DNA of 64,000 nt from Saururus chinensis (GCA_035235625.1 CP141147.1:12885001-12949000); one strand, 5' to 3'; shown: positions 11,889 through 23,399, counted from the first letter of the stretch. Notes: generated by a model from the sequence alone, not told the origin. Numbers and translations: made by a program.

Positions 11889-12631
11889 ATCTACGCCCCT
11901 TATAGAAATTTCATCCTCTAAATTTGACCTTGTATTCATCGAAAAGTTCAAGACACTTCTCCATCACTTTTCTTGTAACTCCCAAGCTTCTAAGTCGCCT
12001 CCTCTGATAGTGGTGCTACCCTAACCCTTTTGGTAACGGAATCTCTTTTGCTAGTATGATCCAAACTTCTGATCGATCTTTCCTCCAATGATAAATCACA
12101 TCTTAAGACAACTGCTGTTTAGTCCATGGTGTGCAAAGCATCTCACCCATGCTTCCAAAGTATGGACACATCACACTTCCGTTATGCACTCTGATGAACT
12201 TTACTGAATTTAATCAATGTTGCAATCACTCAGCTTCACCAACCTACCCTTCAACATGTCAATGTTCTCTCTCTAATCCATCGCATGACTTTGCTTCATC
12301 ATATTGGTGTTGTCTCTAGCTCATTACACAAGCACACAACCTATCTTCTTTGTCCAAATCATCCTCTCTGACTAGCTATCTAATCGTGAAAGGAATGTCA
12401 TATCAATCCTTAGGTTAGTACCAAATTCTTCCTAAAGTCCTTGCCACAACTCACTATCTTATTTTTAGATGATTGATGATGGTACTCCCTGTCGTCCTAT
12501 CATTTATTTCATGTACCTCCTTTCTTGAAGTTTTAAAGATATCATCCTTTTCATAGGTAGAAGATGTATATTCATACTTACTATTGCCAAAATGGATTCA
12601 CAACTTTACGTCGTCCTCGGCCACCACATCT
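11889..12631 (-). pseudogene. 3' end of a chromovirus pol gene plus polypurine tract
   Basis: Minus-strand translation near 12080-11960 gives DLSLEERSIRSLD followed, with frameshifts, by PLSEEAT and LGSYKK. This is the pattern seen at the C-terminal chromodomain of Tekay-type integrases (...EEATWE...). It is followed by AAATTTAGAGGATGAAATTTC and a purine run next to LTR-X. This segment duplicates the function of the better preserved chromodomain at 13175-13360, so two different pol 3' ends lie in series. The rest of the segment is too decayed to assign. Confidence 0.5.
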
Positions 12632-13164
12632 TGATACTACAGAAATATGCAAAAATCACTATAATTGCAATAATTAACCTATGTAAATTGGAGAACTTGC
12701 TAATAACACAATTTACACCCCAATTTATTCAATAAAATACCCATTAATCTCGACTTGAAAACCAAGACAGTGATCCTACCTTAATCACTGGTTTGCCGTC
12801 GATCCACAACCGTCAAAGCTCCGCTGTCGACCACCTTCTTCCTCCCAATGTCCTCTAATTTTTCAAAGGCACAATTAGGGCTAGAATTAGGGTTATAATC
12901 AGGTGAACACCCATATATATAGATAGGGAATTAGGGATTAATTGGGTAAGGACTAAACCAAGTAGGATAGGAATTCATAGGTAGTTTAGACCCTCCTGAA
13001 TTAAGTGGTTCGTCCACCACTTAATTGTGCATGCAATGTGCTATGGAGATCTTTCTGCACAGCCCAAAAACTATTATACAACCCCAATTTATGCAAATCT
13101 CCTAAAAATCCAAAACAATTAGGAAAAATTCTTGAAAAATACCTAAAATTTCTTGTACATTACA
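12632..13164 (-). mobile_element. Second short LTR (LTR-Y), probable 3' LTR of the gag-pol at 13.2-18.0 kb
   Basis: On the minus strand it starts TGTAATGTACAAG immediately after the polypurine tract AGGGGGAAAGGA and ends TGTAGTATCA at 12632, giving a TG...CA unit of 533 bp. A TATA-like CTATATATATGGG lies near its middle (about 12910-12925). It follows the chromodomain with normal spacing. The boundaries are inferred from end motifs; no second copy is present in the window. Confidence 0.55.
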
Positions 13165-13174
13165 TCCTTTCCCC

Positions 13175-13645
13175 CTAAAAGAAGAATTTTTTCCCCAAAA
13201 TTTTGGTGGTCTCATCCTCGAATAGCTCTGAATAGGAACGACGTATCTCAACTTCTGGCTCCCAAGTTTGTTCTTCGAAAGCCTGACTCTGCCACAAAAC
13301 TTTGACGAATGGGATAGTCTTGCTTCTTAAGACTTGATTCTTTTTATCCAGTATCTTCACATGCCTTTAAGAAAAGGTAAGATCAGTTTGCAACTCAACC
13401 AAATTGTAGGCAATTATATGTGATGAATCTTGCATATAATTCCTTAACATTGACAGATGAAAAACATTACGAACTTCAGCCAAGTTAGGGGCAAAAGCGA
13501 ACTTATAAGTAGCTGGACCAATCTGTTTGAGGATTTCGAAGGGTCCAACATAGCGCGGACTGAGCTTGCCCTTTTTTCTAAATAGCATAACTTGCTTGGT
13601 TGGTGAGACATTCAGGAATACATGATCTCCGGTCTGGAATTCCAA
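13175..13645 (-). pseudogene. Integrase C-terminus and chromodomain of gypsy element
   Basis: The upstream part (13645-13367) reads FQTGDHVFLNVSP and LSPRYVGPFEILKQIG, the GPY/F module of chromovirus integrases, followed by FHLSMLRNY. After a stop at about 13366 the frame resumes with KILDKKNQVLRSK, VKVLWQSQAFEEQTWEPE and YSELFE, a recognisable chromodomain. That domain is known in this lineage to steer integration to modified chromatin. The stop separates the chromodomain from the integrase, so a normal fusion protein cannot be made. Confidence 0.85.
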
Positions 13646-13657
13646 CTCCCTCCGCCT

Positions 13658-14440
13658 CTAATATGAATAATTTTTATGCCTACTTTTTACCGTCAACAAT
13701 TTATGTTTGATTTCATTAACCTTGTATGCACATTGTTGTATAATTTTAGACTTGAAAATCCTCCGCTTAACTACTTCATCCCAGCATGTAGGGGAACGAC
13801 ACAGCTGTCCACAAAGGGCTTGAGAAGGTGCCATGTCAATGCTAGAATGATAGTTGTTATTGTCGACAAACTCTATCAAGGGTAGGAACTCATCCCAATT
13901 ACCTCCCCAATGCAGGATGCATGCCCTAAGCATCTAGAATTTGGATGCTACACTCTGACTGGCCGTTAGTCTGTGGATGGAAAGCTTTGCTAAAACTCAA
14001 TTTTGTCCCTAATGCTTCTTGCACACTTTTTCAATATCTAGAAGTGAAACATGGATTCCTATAAGAGACAATCGTTGTCGGTGTACCATGGAGTCTCACA
14101 ATTTCTCTAACATAAAGTTGAGCCAAATTCTCTAGTGAATGCTTCCACCTAATGGGTAAGAAGTGCGCAGTCTTTGTCAACCTATCCACAACAACCCATA
14201 CTGCTTCATGATGCTTGTATGTCTTAGGTAATCCACAACAAAGTCCATTGTGATATGTTCCCATTTCCACTGAGGGATTTCTAAGGGATTCAGTAAACCT
14301 GTAGATCTCTGATTCTTTGCCTTAACCTGTTGGCAAGTTAAACATTTCAACACGAATTCCCCGATGTTTCTCTTCATGCCTTCCCACAAGAAAATCCGCT
14401 TCAAGTCTTGATAAATCTTATTTCCTCCTAGATGTATCAT
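13658..14440 (-). pseudogene. Integrase core of gypsy element, frameshifted
   Basis: Starts at 14440 with HLGGNKIYQDLKR and KCLTCQQVK, the zinc-binding H-H-C-C region, then PQWKWEHITMDFV with the first catalytic Asp. A frameshift near 14230 is needed to continue into WVVVDRLTKTAHFLPI. The second catalytic Asp is lost: the usual VSDRD motif reads VSYRN. The third acidic residue appears to survive as a Glu near 13955 (TNGQSE context). The last part, WDEFLPLIEFVDNN, is a standard downstream block. The enzyme would be inactive even without the frameshifts. Confidence 0.85.
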
Positions 14441-14672
14441 GTATTGGAATGATGGGCCTCACATAGTAGTTCCTGCCTTAAGTTAGGGATGACGGGAATA
14501 ACTAGACTTCCACTAAAACTCACACCTCCATCATTTCGTTGAGAAAAATTAGGTCTTTCTACAAATTTCTGAACCTCATCATCCGTCTACTGGGCTGCAA
14601 TGATCTTCTCCACTAACATTAATTGGATGGAAAAGGTAGCCAACAGTGGCTTTCCCCATTTACAAGGAATTT

Positions 14673-15108
14673 CTATATAAAGACTGGCCATACTCTATAA
14701 CAATTTCCAATCTTTAATCATCATAGGTGCTACCATGGTTTCAAATTTTCTACTTAGAGCATTTACCACCACATTAGCTTTTCCAAGGTGATAGAGAATT
14801 TTAATGTCATATTCTTTCAGGTACTCGAGACATCTTCGTTGTCTCGTATTTAAGTCCTTCTGAGAAAATACATACTTTAAGCTTTTACAACTATATAAAG
14901 ACTGGCCATACTCTATAACAATTTCCAATCTTTAATCATCATATGTGCTACCATGGTTTCAAATTTTCTACTTAGAGCATTTACCACCACATTAGCTTTT
15001 CCAAGGTGATACAGAATTTTAATGTCATAATCTTTCAGGTACTCGAGACATCTTCGTTGTCTCATATTTAAGTCCTTCTGAGAAAATACATACTTTAAGC
15101 TTTTGTGA
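14673..15108 (-). repeat. 218 bp tandem duplication inside RNase H
   Basis: Two nearly identical units with a period of 218 bp (second unit begins about 14891) share ACTGGCCATACTCT at 14683 and 14901. Both encode [13 protein letters not shown] through KDWKLL. Only a handful of substitutions separate them by eye, so the duplication is recent relative to the decay of the element. It repeats the RNase H C-terminus. Confidence 0.9.
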
Positions 15109-15968
15109 TCAGTATAAACCTCAAAGGTTTCGCCATAAAGGTAATGCTGCCATATCTTTAGAGCAAAAACCACAATAGCCAATTCTAAATCATGCGTGGG
15201 ATCATTCTGTTCATGAACCTTGAACTGCCTAGATGCATATGCTATGACCTTGCCTCGCTGCATTAACATGCAACCCAACCCCTTGTTAGATGCATCACTA
15301 TAAATCACAGACCCCCCTTCCCCTAAATGTAAGGTACAGATAGGGGCACTAATCAATCTTCTCTTCAATTCCTGAAAACTATTTTCACATGTTTCATCCC
15401 ATGTAAATTTAACACCCTTCCTAGTCAGCATGGTCATAGGTAAGGCCAAAGTAGAAAATCCTTCAATGAACTGCTTGTAATACCCCGCTAAGCCAAGGAA
15501 ACTACAAATTTTGGTAACAGATTTAGGTCTTTCCCATCTCATGACAACCTCTACTTTTTCAGGGTCAACTGTTACCCCATCCTTGGATATAACATGCCCC
15601 AAGAAGTTGATGCTCTCTAACCAAAAATCACATTTGCTGAATTTGACATACAATTGATGCTCCCTCAACATCTGTAATACTTGCCTTAATTGTGCCCTAT
15701 GCTCTTGAATAGAATTAGAATATATAAGAATATCATCCACAAATACTATAACAAAGTGATCCAACCTTGGCTGATAGATTCTATTCATAAGGTCCATAAA
15801 AGCTGCAAGAGCATTTGTTAGTCCAAAGGGCATCACTAAGAACTCATAATGATCATACCTCATTCTAAAAGCAGTTTTAGGAATGTCCTCATCCCGAATT
15901 CTAAGCTGATGATAGCCATATCGCAAGTCAATACAATAGAAGTCCTTCGCTCCATGTAACTGATCCAA
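14913..15968 (-). pseudogene. Reverse transcriptase and RNase H of gypsy element
   Basis: The longest open frame in the window (351 codons). Residues 1-30 include [15 protein letters not shown] with the first catalytic Asp; [13 protein letters not shown] follows, then [14 protein letters not shown], the Y/F-x-D-D active-site loop, intact. From about residue 220, [22 protein letters not shown] and [10 protein letters not shown] mark RNase H with its acidic residues. The frame is cut off from the RT N-terminus by a stop at about 15979 (KCPLP then stop). The C-terminus runs into the duplicated segment. The RT/RNase H catalytic motifs look intact, but the polyprotein is not. Confidence 0.9.
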
Positions 15969-15980
15969 AAGATCAACTAT

Positions 15981-16394
15981 TCAAGGCAAGGGACATTTCT
16001 TCTTAATTGTCATTTGGTTTAGTATTGTATAGTCAATGCACAATCTGAGGAACCCATCTGTCTTCTTGACAAACAAAACAGGTGCTCCCCAAGGGGAAAT
16101 ACTAGGGCGGATAAACCCCTTATCAAGCAATTCTTGAAGTTTCTCCTTCAATACCTTCAATTTTGCTAATGCCATTCTGTAAGGGGCCTTAAAAATTAGT
16201 GCAATGCCAATTACAAGATCTATTGTGAAATCTACTTTCCTCCTTGGAGGCAAACTATGCAACTCATCAGGAAACACAACCCCAAACTCAGAGACAACAA
16301 CTATTTGCTCTAGGCTTCGTGTTACAGACTCAAAGGTAATAACACTTGCCAAGTAAGCCATGCACCCCTTAGCCAGGAGTTTATGAGCTTTCAT
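15981..16394 (-). pseudogene. Protease-RT linker and RT N-terminus
   Basis: Contains [13 protein letters not shown] and [13 protein letters not shown], the conserved linker before chromovirus RT, then [12 protein letters not shown]-like sequence ([20 protein letters not shown]) and [19 protein letters not shown] blocks 1-2. It ends at a stop just before the DLR active-site block, continued at 15968. A further stop separates it from the protease upstream. Confidence 0.85.
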
Positions 16395-16433
16395 GTCATA
16401 TACAATACAAGAACTATTCCCCTGTTTGACTCC

Positions 16434-17069
16434 CTAAAAGAGAAGAGTATTTTCCACCGGTAGAGTGAAAGTGACTCTTTTCTTCTTATAGTCTACTAAT
16501 GCAGAGTAAGTAGACAACCAATCCGTCCCTAGGATTACATCAAAATCGACTATGTCCAAAAGGATAAGGTCTCTAGGCAAAATTCTCTCACATACACATA
16601 TAGGAACATTCTCAAAATAATCTCTCACGAATATAGAACTATCTACCGGTGTCATTACAACCAATGGTGGTTCAAGGTTAGAACTAGGTTGATTCATAAA
16701 CAGAGAAAACTCAGGGGAAATAAAGGAATGATTAGCACCAGGATCAATCAAAATCTTAGCATATGAGTCTATAGATATGGTACCTTCTACCATAACATTC
16801 TTTTGTGCATCTTCTAATGTAAGAGAAAAGACATGAGGAGGAATCTTTTTACTGGAGTCACCCTGTTCCCTCTGGTTTTTCTTTTCTGGACATTCTCTAG
16901 CTAAATGACCTGTCTTCATGCAGTTAAAACAAATCCTATCCCCTGGGTTGCAAGCTTTGCCTTGACGATGCTTGCCACATGATTGACAATTGGGCTTATC
17001 TTTAGTCCTTTGTTGTTGTTGCTTCTGATTCAAGGATGGCTGCCTTGGACCCCTCTGAGTAAATTCCAT
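16434..17069 (-). pseudogene. Gag zinc knuckle and aspartic protease
   Basis: Residues about 45-60 form a CCHC zinc knuckle, CFNCMKTGHLARECP. Further on ILIDPGANHSFIS corresponds to the retropepsin active site, normally D-T/S-G-A; the Thr is replaced by Pro here. DFDVILGTDWLS and VTFTLP are typical downstream blocks. The catalytic Asp remains, but the Pro substitution probably harms activity. The frame overlaps the gag segment to its right in a different phase. Confidence 0.85.
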
Positions 17070-18020
17070 ACTCTTTTGTTGTCGTCTGAATGATGAACCA
17101 AAATCCCTATAGCCCCTGGTCTGTTTTGACCCTCAAAAGCTTTTGGCTTCTTGGCTTCCTGCATAGGTTCTGTTTTGGATGTCTCTGAAGTGACTCTTTT
17201 CCTGTTCTCTTTGCATCTATTAAAATCCTTCTCAAACCTACTTGTATGCTCAACCACATTTGCAATGGTTTTTGGATATGTGCTCATCACCTTAGCTCTG
17301 TGCCCATACATAAATTTTCTGATCCTCTTGGCCTCAGTAGCACATACATGAGGTGCAAATCTCTCTAATTGAACAAAACTTGTCTCATACAGGTGCACTG
17401 TCAGCTCACCTTTCTCTAAAGATGGAAATTCCTACTCCTTTGTCTACTGAACATGCTCAGGAAAGTATTGCTTATTGAACACTTCCAAGAACTCTACTCA
17501 CTAGATCGAGAACTCAGCCGATCCTCAAAATGTGTTCATCTAGTAGACTTCCACCAGAAGTGAGCCTCGCCGTGAGGATAAAAGTGGCCAATGTGACTTT
17601 ATTATCCTCAGTAACTGTCAATGCCTCAAATACTTTTTTGACCTTATGTAGCCACTTCTCCCCCTTATCTTGATTATCCTGCCCAGTGAATGGTGAGGTC
17701 AATATCTTGAAGTGTTGTACTAGAGCACCTTGATTCTTGTCCGCCTCTTTCTTAGGATCAGGGCAAAGACTAGCTTCAGTTTGTGTAACCTCCGCTAAAC
17801 CCTGGATCATCTCCAACAAGCGGCTCTCATTGCTTCCCCTAGAGGTGTTGGAGGGGAAAGCAACATGAGCTTCATCCGCCCATCTCATCGCCTTTGCTCC
17901 TAAGGACTCAGCACGTCGTGGAGATACAGGTGTAGGAGTGGCTTCCCGATTCTCCTCAGCCGGAACTCCAGTTGCTCGGTTTCCCCCACGTTGATACACT
18001 TGTTCGTGTTCTCCTTCCAT
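17030..18020 (-). pseudogene. Gag (capsid region) of gypsy element, frameshifted
   Basis: The probable start is the Met at 18020, which gives MEGEHEQVYQRGG. The first part runs to about 17514 and contains FTGQDNQDKGEKWLHKVKKVF and EAHFWWKS-like sequence around the break. After stops and a shift between 17514 and 17398 the capsid resumes with FVQLERFAPHVCATE and IRKFMYGHRAK, as in Tekay-type Gag. It ends by overlapping the zinc-knuckle segment in another phase. The gene lies about 100 bp inside the PBS, as expected for a first gene. Confidence 0.8.
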
Positions 18021-18119
18021 TGATCTACAAGAGAACGACGTGAATGTTACTTCTACACATTCCCAACAACTCAAACTAGTTACATTTCTAGACAATTTCA
18101 GACTTGCAGATACATGATT

Positions 18120-18132
18120 GCCTCAGCTACCA
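18120..18132 (-). promoter_or_regulatory. Primer binding site, degenerate initiator-Met type
   Basis: On the minus strand TGGTAGCTGAGGC begins two bases after the LTR end (18135). It resembles TGGTATCAGAGC, complementary to the tRNA-iMet 3' end, with several changes. Position and spacing support the assignment more than the match does. Confidence 0.5.
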
Positions 18133-18134
18133 AC

Positions 18135-20935
18135 TGTCATGACTCAGATTTTTAAAACACATTTTCATTAAAAGATTATGCGACAATTCACGAGAATTTT
18201 TTTTAAAATCAAATCAAATTAGCCAACTAACTATCCAGGTCATGATCATTGGGCTTCGTAAATACATATAACAAACCATATCATAGCATAAGAGTATCCA
18301 AAAATCTACAAATAAGTAAACCATCCATCTAAGTGAAACTCTAACATATGTTTGGAAATAGGCAACTAATCAAAGTTAGCTCTCACACCATTTTTACAAT
18401 CATTCAAATTGTACTAAAATAATGAAATCATCGTTAATCTAAAAGTCCGGTCCCTATCCCGCTAATTCTCACTAGAAGATCTTGCAAAACTAGGTCGCTG
18501 AGTATACTAATACAATTTAGGAAAGCTAAATAATATGAATGGAAAATGTTATTATATTTTATGTATGTTGATGCACTAAAATAATGTTCAATTAAATATT
18601 TTTAAATTTTGAATTGCAATCTTATTTTGTGTTGATTCATGGCTGATTTGGGCTATTTATATTTTGAATAAGTTAGTTGGACCTTAATTGAGTTTACATG
18701 TCTAAATAGGCTTTAAAAGGATCCAAGTAGAAGAAGAAGTAAAGCTCATCTACCCAAAGCTATTTGAAAGTCAAGAATGGGTTCCTAATAGTCTAAACAT
18801 GCATCGAATAGTAGAACATAACCTTGTGGACCCATTTGATTTGAGATATGTATAAAGAGAACTAAATTAGGAAAGAAGCTGATTCGGACAGATTGATAGA
18901 TCCTTAGTTTTTCGATCATATCTTTTTATGTGTAATTCAGATTGATATGATTCTGGTGGCATTGGAAAGAAAACTTTCATGCCTACAAGTATTATTTCAG
19001 GAAGATATTCCAAATGCTGAAGATATATGGGTCGAATCTGGCATGCAAGCAGACAACTAGTTAACTAACCTAAGGCTAGCACATGAAAAATCTTTTCATT
19101 AATTGTGATTGATACACAGAAGAAAAGACAATGAGGCTGATTGGATAACTAAAGGAAGATTCAAATATACTTATTTGCTAAATAAATCATTAATTTATGT
19201 GATTGATTTAGAATCTAATCATTGACAAAAAAGTAACCAATCAAGCAATCAATCAGGATGCAATCTAGAGATATGATTTCACTTTCCTCTTTGAAGCAAC
19301 CCCTTATATTCCTATAAGTAGAGGGCTGGACGTGATAGATGGATAATCCCCTCCTCTTTGGAGCTCTCTTCCCCTATTTTTTTCTCTCATTTTGTATTTT
19401 TGTTTTTAGTTTTATTGTAATGGCTTTCTAAGCTCTCAAGCTAAGACAAAAGGTGATTTGTAACAATCTAATGGAGTTATATTCATATTTCATCAATGGT
19501 TTCAAGTAAGTATTGGTTATTTGAAGTGATGTTCATTTAATATTGTTCTACTTCTTGTTTCTTTGTGATTTGGATACATAAGATGTTTGAAGGCTCTTCT
19601 TCTTGATCTTTTGTAATTTGGATATATAGAAATCTTTGAGAGACAATTATTTTTATCTTTCATCTATCCAAAGCATTTTCTATCTTTATTTTCAATTTTG
19701 ATGTTCATATCTTCCAATTAGATAGAATCTTCATTCGATTCTAACTGAGATAACCTGATACATGAAGAACATCATTAGATATTACAATGATCCTTAATGC
19801 CTTAGTATTTTCTCATCTTGATTTCTTGACTCTTTATTCCCTCAATACTCTTCTACTTTTTCTTTCTTAGTTTTTCTTTCCTCTATTTTTTTCGTAATAG
19901 TTTTTTTTGTTGCACAAGGCTTTCCCTGTGGATCGACCTTGTCTACTACAATTGGCAAGTAAAATAAATCTGAATTTGACTTCTTCATAGTCTTGGTTCA
20001 GACGTAACAACATAAGTCTGTTAGGTTTCCACTTGAACCAATTATCAAATCAATTCTTATTATAATTTCCCATAAGTTTCCCCTTCTTAGGAACACTAAT
20101 AACCCACCTAACTTCACAGATAGATAGACACATCAGATATCAACCTAAGTGACAAATGATCTACTCACCATAGACCACCCACTAAGGATAAACCATGACG
20201 AAACCCTGGAATCCACTAGGACCTTGGAATCCAACAGGAAGTGTCATCTCCCAACCTAGCCCCTAAGGACCTGACTGGAGTGGAAGGGCATGGCCCACAA
20301 CTACAGCTGAATAGAAGTGGTGAGAGATGCCAACCAAGCAGGATGTGAGTGACCCTAACTACATGTATAGTAAATGATCCTCAATATATTAGTGAGAGCC
20401 CATCTCACGCAGAGCTCCCTCCAATGGGGAGGTACAACTACACGGTCAAATCAAGTGACTCATCAATAGATCTTAGACTCATAAGTCAACCCTAACTCCA
20501 TTAGCCTCATCAGACTAGGTTAAGGCCCCCCAAAACCATCCTTGGTTCATCAACCAAGTCAGTTGCTAGGTCAAAACCCCCATTCAATTCATAAATGGGT
20601 TTTCGACCCCTCTAAGGGTAATTTAATGTTTATATAGATTAGGTGTCAACCCCCATTCCAAAGCCATCTACCCTTATCAGTTATTCTTTATTAATCTTTA
20701 TGCATTGATTCACAAGATGCAACTATACACATATAAAATTAATAAAGCCTAACAACTCATAAATAATTCAACCATATTATTATTAGGGTTTAGGTCCAAA
20801 CTCACTATGAAGCCCAGCTTACTCCTTGGGTAGGGCTCAGGCCGAAAGAACGGTAGAATTCCAATTTAATTTTGAAAACAATCCATATGTACCATATTTC
20901 ACATATATGTATTATGCAAGATATGTTATATCCCC
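18135..20935 (-). mobile_element. Truncated 5' LTR of gypsy element, split by a solo LTR
   Basis: Begins TGTCATGACTCAG like LTR-X at 8721 and follows it closely (18135-18568, then 20013-20935, against 8721-10033). The interruption at 18569-20012 is a separate solo LTR. After about 20935 the similarity ends, so roughly 1.85 kb of the outer LTR, including its promoter region and target duplication, is missing or replaced. Confidence 0.8.
18569..20012 (+). mobile_element. Solo LTR, family S, copy A
   Basis: Starts TGATGCACTAAAATAATG and ends GACGTAACAACA, giving TG...CA ends over 1444 bp, with near-matching 5 bp flanks TATGT and TAAGT. The uninterrupted sequence at 9165-9190 serves as the empty site. 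A second copy lies at 50527-51902 with a perfect target duplication. A TATA-like CCTATAAGTAGAGG near 19310 and the late block CCCTGTGGATCGACCTTG support plus orientation. No internal region or partner LTR is present, so it arose by LTR-LTR recombination. Confidence 0.88.
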
Positions 20936-23120
20936 TATTATGATTGCATATACCAAACTGGCTCCTCTACACAAAACAAGTTTGGTTTAAATTTAATTTA
21001 ATTTAATTTTTTTTACCATGGGCCTGAAACCCGACCACTGGGCCCGGCCCAGTGGCCTGGTTTCGGGCTGGGTCAATGATTTATAACCTCAGGTCGGGCG
21101 GCCCAGCTTAGGGTCATCTTCAACCTCCCAATTTCTTTCCAAAAGTAGTGAAGGGAAAGGAATGGTGGCAATCTCTGGCTGAACTCTGCCTAGGTCGCCG
21201 GTACCCAAGGGGCGGAGGCGACGGCGTTCTCGGCGTTCGTCCGGTGGCCTGTGCATTGGTGCAAGGTTTCCCTCAACCAAATCGACTCGGCCGGGAAAAG
21301 GAATGACATAGTTACCCTCCAGCGGTGGCTCCCTGGCCAGAATGGCGGGAACTCGATGCTGGCAACTAGAATCCCAGAAATACAGAGACAACATTGTGTC
21401 CCACCGTCATTTGATGTTTCAAGCTACTGAAATTTGCTCACCTTCAACGAGTTAGTTTTTGAAGCCTTCCGAACAAGGAATCCCACCGATATACATGAAA
21501 CATAGCTGCATCTTATCTGATTCAATGAAACTAGCACAAGAAAAAAAAAACTCAAGCTAGAGAAGATTTGAAGCAACCTTAACATGGAAAAGAATAAGAG
21601 AAGAAGGGCCAGCAGTTGTTATATAAGGTAAAAGCATGTTTAACGTGAAAATAAGGAGACCGACAGCCAATAGCAGCTTATTTGAAGCCAAATAGAGCAT
21701 CAATTAATGTGAAGAAGCCAAAGAGTTAATAAAAAGGAAAACCAAGCGTCCAATAGCAAAAGGTTTCAAAAAACACAAAGCATGGTCAGAAACTTTCACC
21801 AAATAAAAGAAAGATATTCATCAAATGTAATAGAAAGATGGTTGTAAGTTGTAACAAGATTTCAATATGAAAAGTAGAGTAAGCGTACCACTAGATTTTA
21901 TAACAAAAATTGAATATCTAAAGAAGTTATTAACTGCAAAAGATGCATCATATGAATGAAAGTTACAAAAGATAATACGAAGCAAAGGAACTTGCTGATT
22001 GCTTCACCCTCCAAAAATTAGTTTAGAAACATTCAACAAGTTTGAAACGTAAATATAGTTGACCTTAATAGTTCCATATACCCTCTGTGAACAAAAGTTC
22101 TGAAAATAACTACTGCACTTCACAGTTTAGCTTCTTCAATTTGAAAGAATCTAATAAGCCATATATTGAGCTTATTAGATTCCAAAAACAAAAAAGGAAA
22201 GGAAAAGTCAAAAGTAGAAGAAGAAACAAAGAATAAAAAACCAAGAAAAGATATGCATCAAAAAGGTTGATCTCTCTGCCTTTGTTTTTTTCTTGATCTT
22301 AACTTTTTCAGTGGGTGAAAAAAACAGAGGGTGTGGGGAAGGTGGGGGTGCTTTGTCCTCTGACTCTCTCACTCCAGTGAACATTCATTCACACTTTTGA
22401 TACACAAAGGACAATCACAGAGGAAGCAAATGAGTAGTGAAATGCAACCACCCACCTAACGTGTGTTGTTGGCGTAATGATTGAGGAGCTCTTCCTATTG
22501 AAAAACAAAGAGTAAAAACCGGTTGGTCTTCCTATCTTGGCAGTGAAGTGATCACAGTGGAACTGCAACGGTTGGAACTGCAACAGTCAACTCAGGTTGA
22601 AGCCTAAAACTGCCCATACCAGTTGCAATTTCGAATTCAATTAATTGCAGTTTGAAGCAATTCAAATTCAAAATTTTCACATTTTGCTCCAGGGCAATAC
22701 ATAAAAGCCTGGGAAGCTCCTCTGTAAACATTTCGAATTGAAGGCTGGAGAAGGCGAGAAGAGGAGAAAGGCTGAAGAGATTTGCAGGCGAAAATCATCA
22801 ACTGGGTGGTAATCAACTTCAAATATCCTCTAAGAGAACACCACTGGATTCATCAAGCCATAGGAACACGAAATCCTAACAACCCATAAATTAAACCTAA
22901 ATAATCTGTCATACACTTGTGTATAAACTAACCGAAAAAAAGTAGAAAACAAGGGAAGCCAATTAAGAATTAGAGACGAACAGACAGGTTGTAATTCCGC
23001 AAGTAAGAACTAGAGAAGAAAAGGGTATTTTCAGAAACAGAAATCAAATCCAAAAAAAAAGCTCTACGAAGAAATAACCACAGAAGATTTAAATTGAATA
23101 AATAAGTAACAGAGATTCAC
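20936..23120. other. Unresolved AT-rich region
   Basis: No transposon ends or known protein motifs were found. A GC-richer segment at 21030-21400 contains the open frame described separately. The rest is AT-rich and could be the long 5' intron of a gene on the minus strand whose leader exon may be at 23126-23395. No terminal repeats were seen. Confidence 0.35.
21089..21394 (-). CDS. Uncharacterised 101-codon open frame
   Basis: Encodes a basic, Arg- and Pro-containing peptide with MHRPPDERRERRRLRPLG in its middle. Its composition is more gene-like than the surroundings and it lies downstream of the leader-like exon at 23126-23395 on the same strand. I do not recognise it, see no domain, and no splice acceptor clearly leads into it. 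It could be an exon, a captured fragment or chance. Confidence 0.25.
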   Translation of the reverse strand: MLSLYFWDSSCQHRVPAILAREPPLEGNYVIPFPGRVDLVEGNLAPMHRPPDERRERRRLRPLGTGDLGRVQPEIATIPFPSLLLERNWEVEDDPKLGRPT

Positions 23121-23125
23121 ATTAC

Positions 23126-23395
23126 CTGTCGATTGTGGAGAGAAACAGAGAAGAACAATCTCGCTAAAAAATCCTTCGTTAGACAAAAAAGGTAAACGAT
23201 CCGAGCTTCTAAATCCAAGTCTCCGTCAGGGTCGATGGTCGTCGTCTCCGTCTCCTCCGGGGCTAGGGCTCGCCGGAGCTACGAGATGCCGGCAGAGAAG
23301 AGAAGAGGCGCAGGGGACTTGAGAGAAGAAGATAGTAGGAGAAAAAATTAGGGTAGAGAGGGGCCGGGACCGGTCACACAGTTTTACGGTCGCCG
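23126..23395 (-). other. Possible 5' UTR exon of a host gene
   Basis: The minus strand here is CT-rich and GC-rich with TCTCTCTACCC, CTTCTTCTCTC and CTCCGGCGAGCCCTAGCC, then reaches a strong donor CGACAG|GTAATG at 23126/23125. Long pyrimidine-rich leaders followed by a leader intron are common in plant genes. No coding exon can be joined with confidence. Confidence 0.3.
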
Positions 23396-23399
23396 TTTA

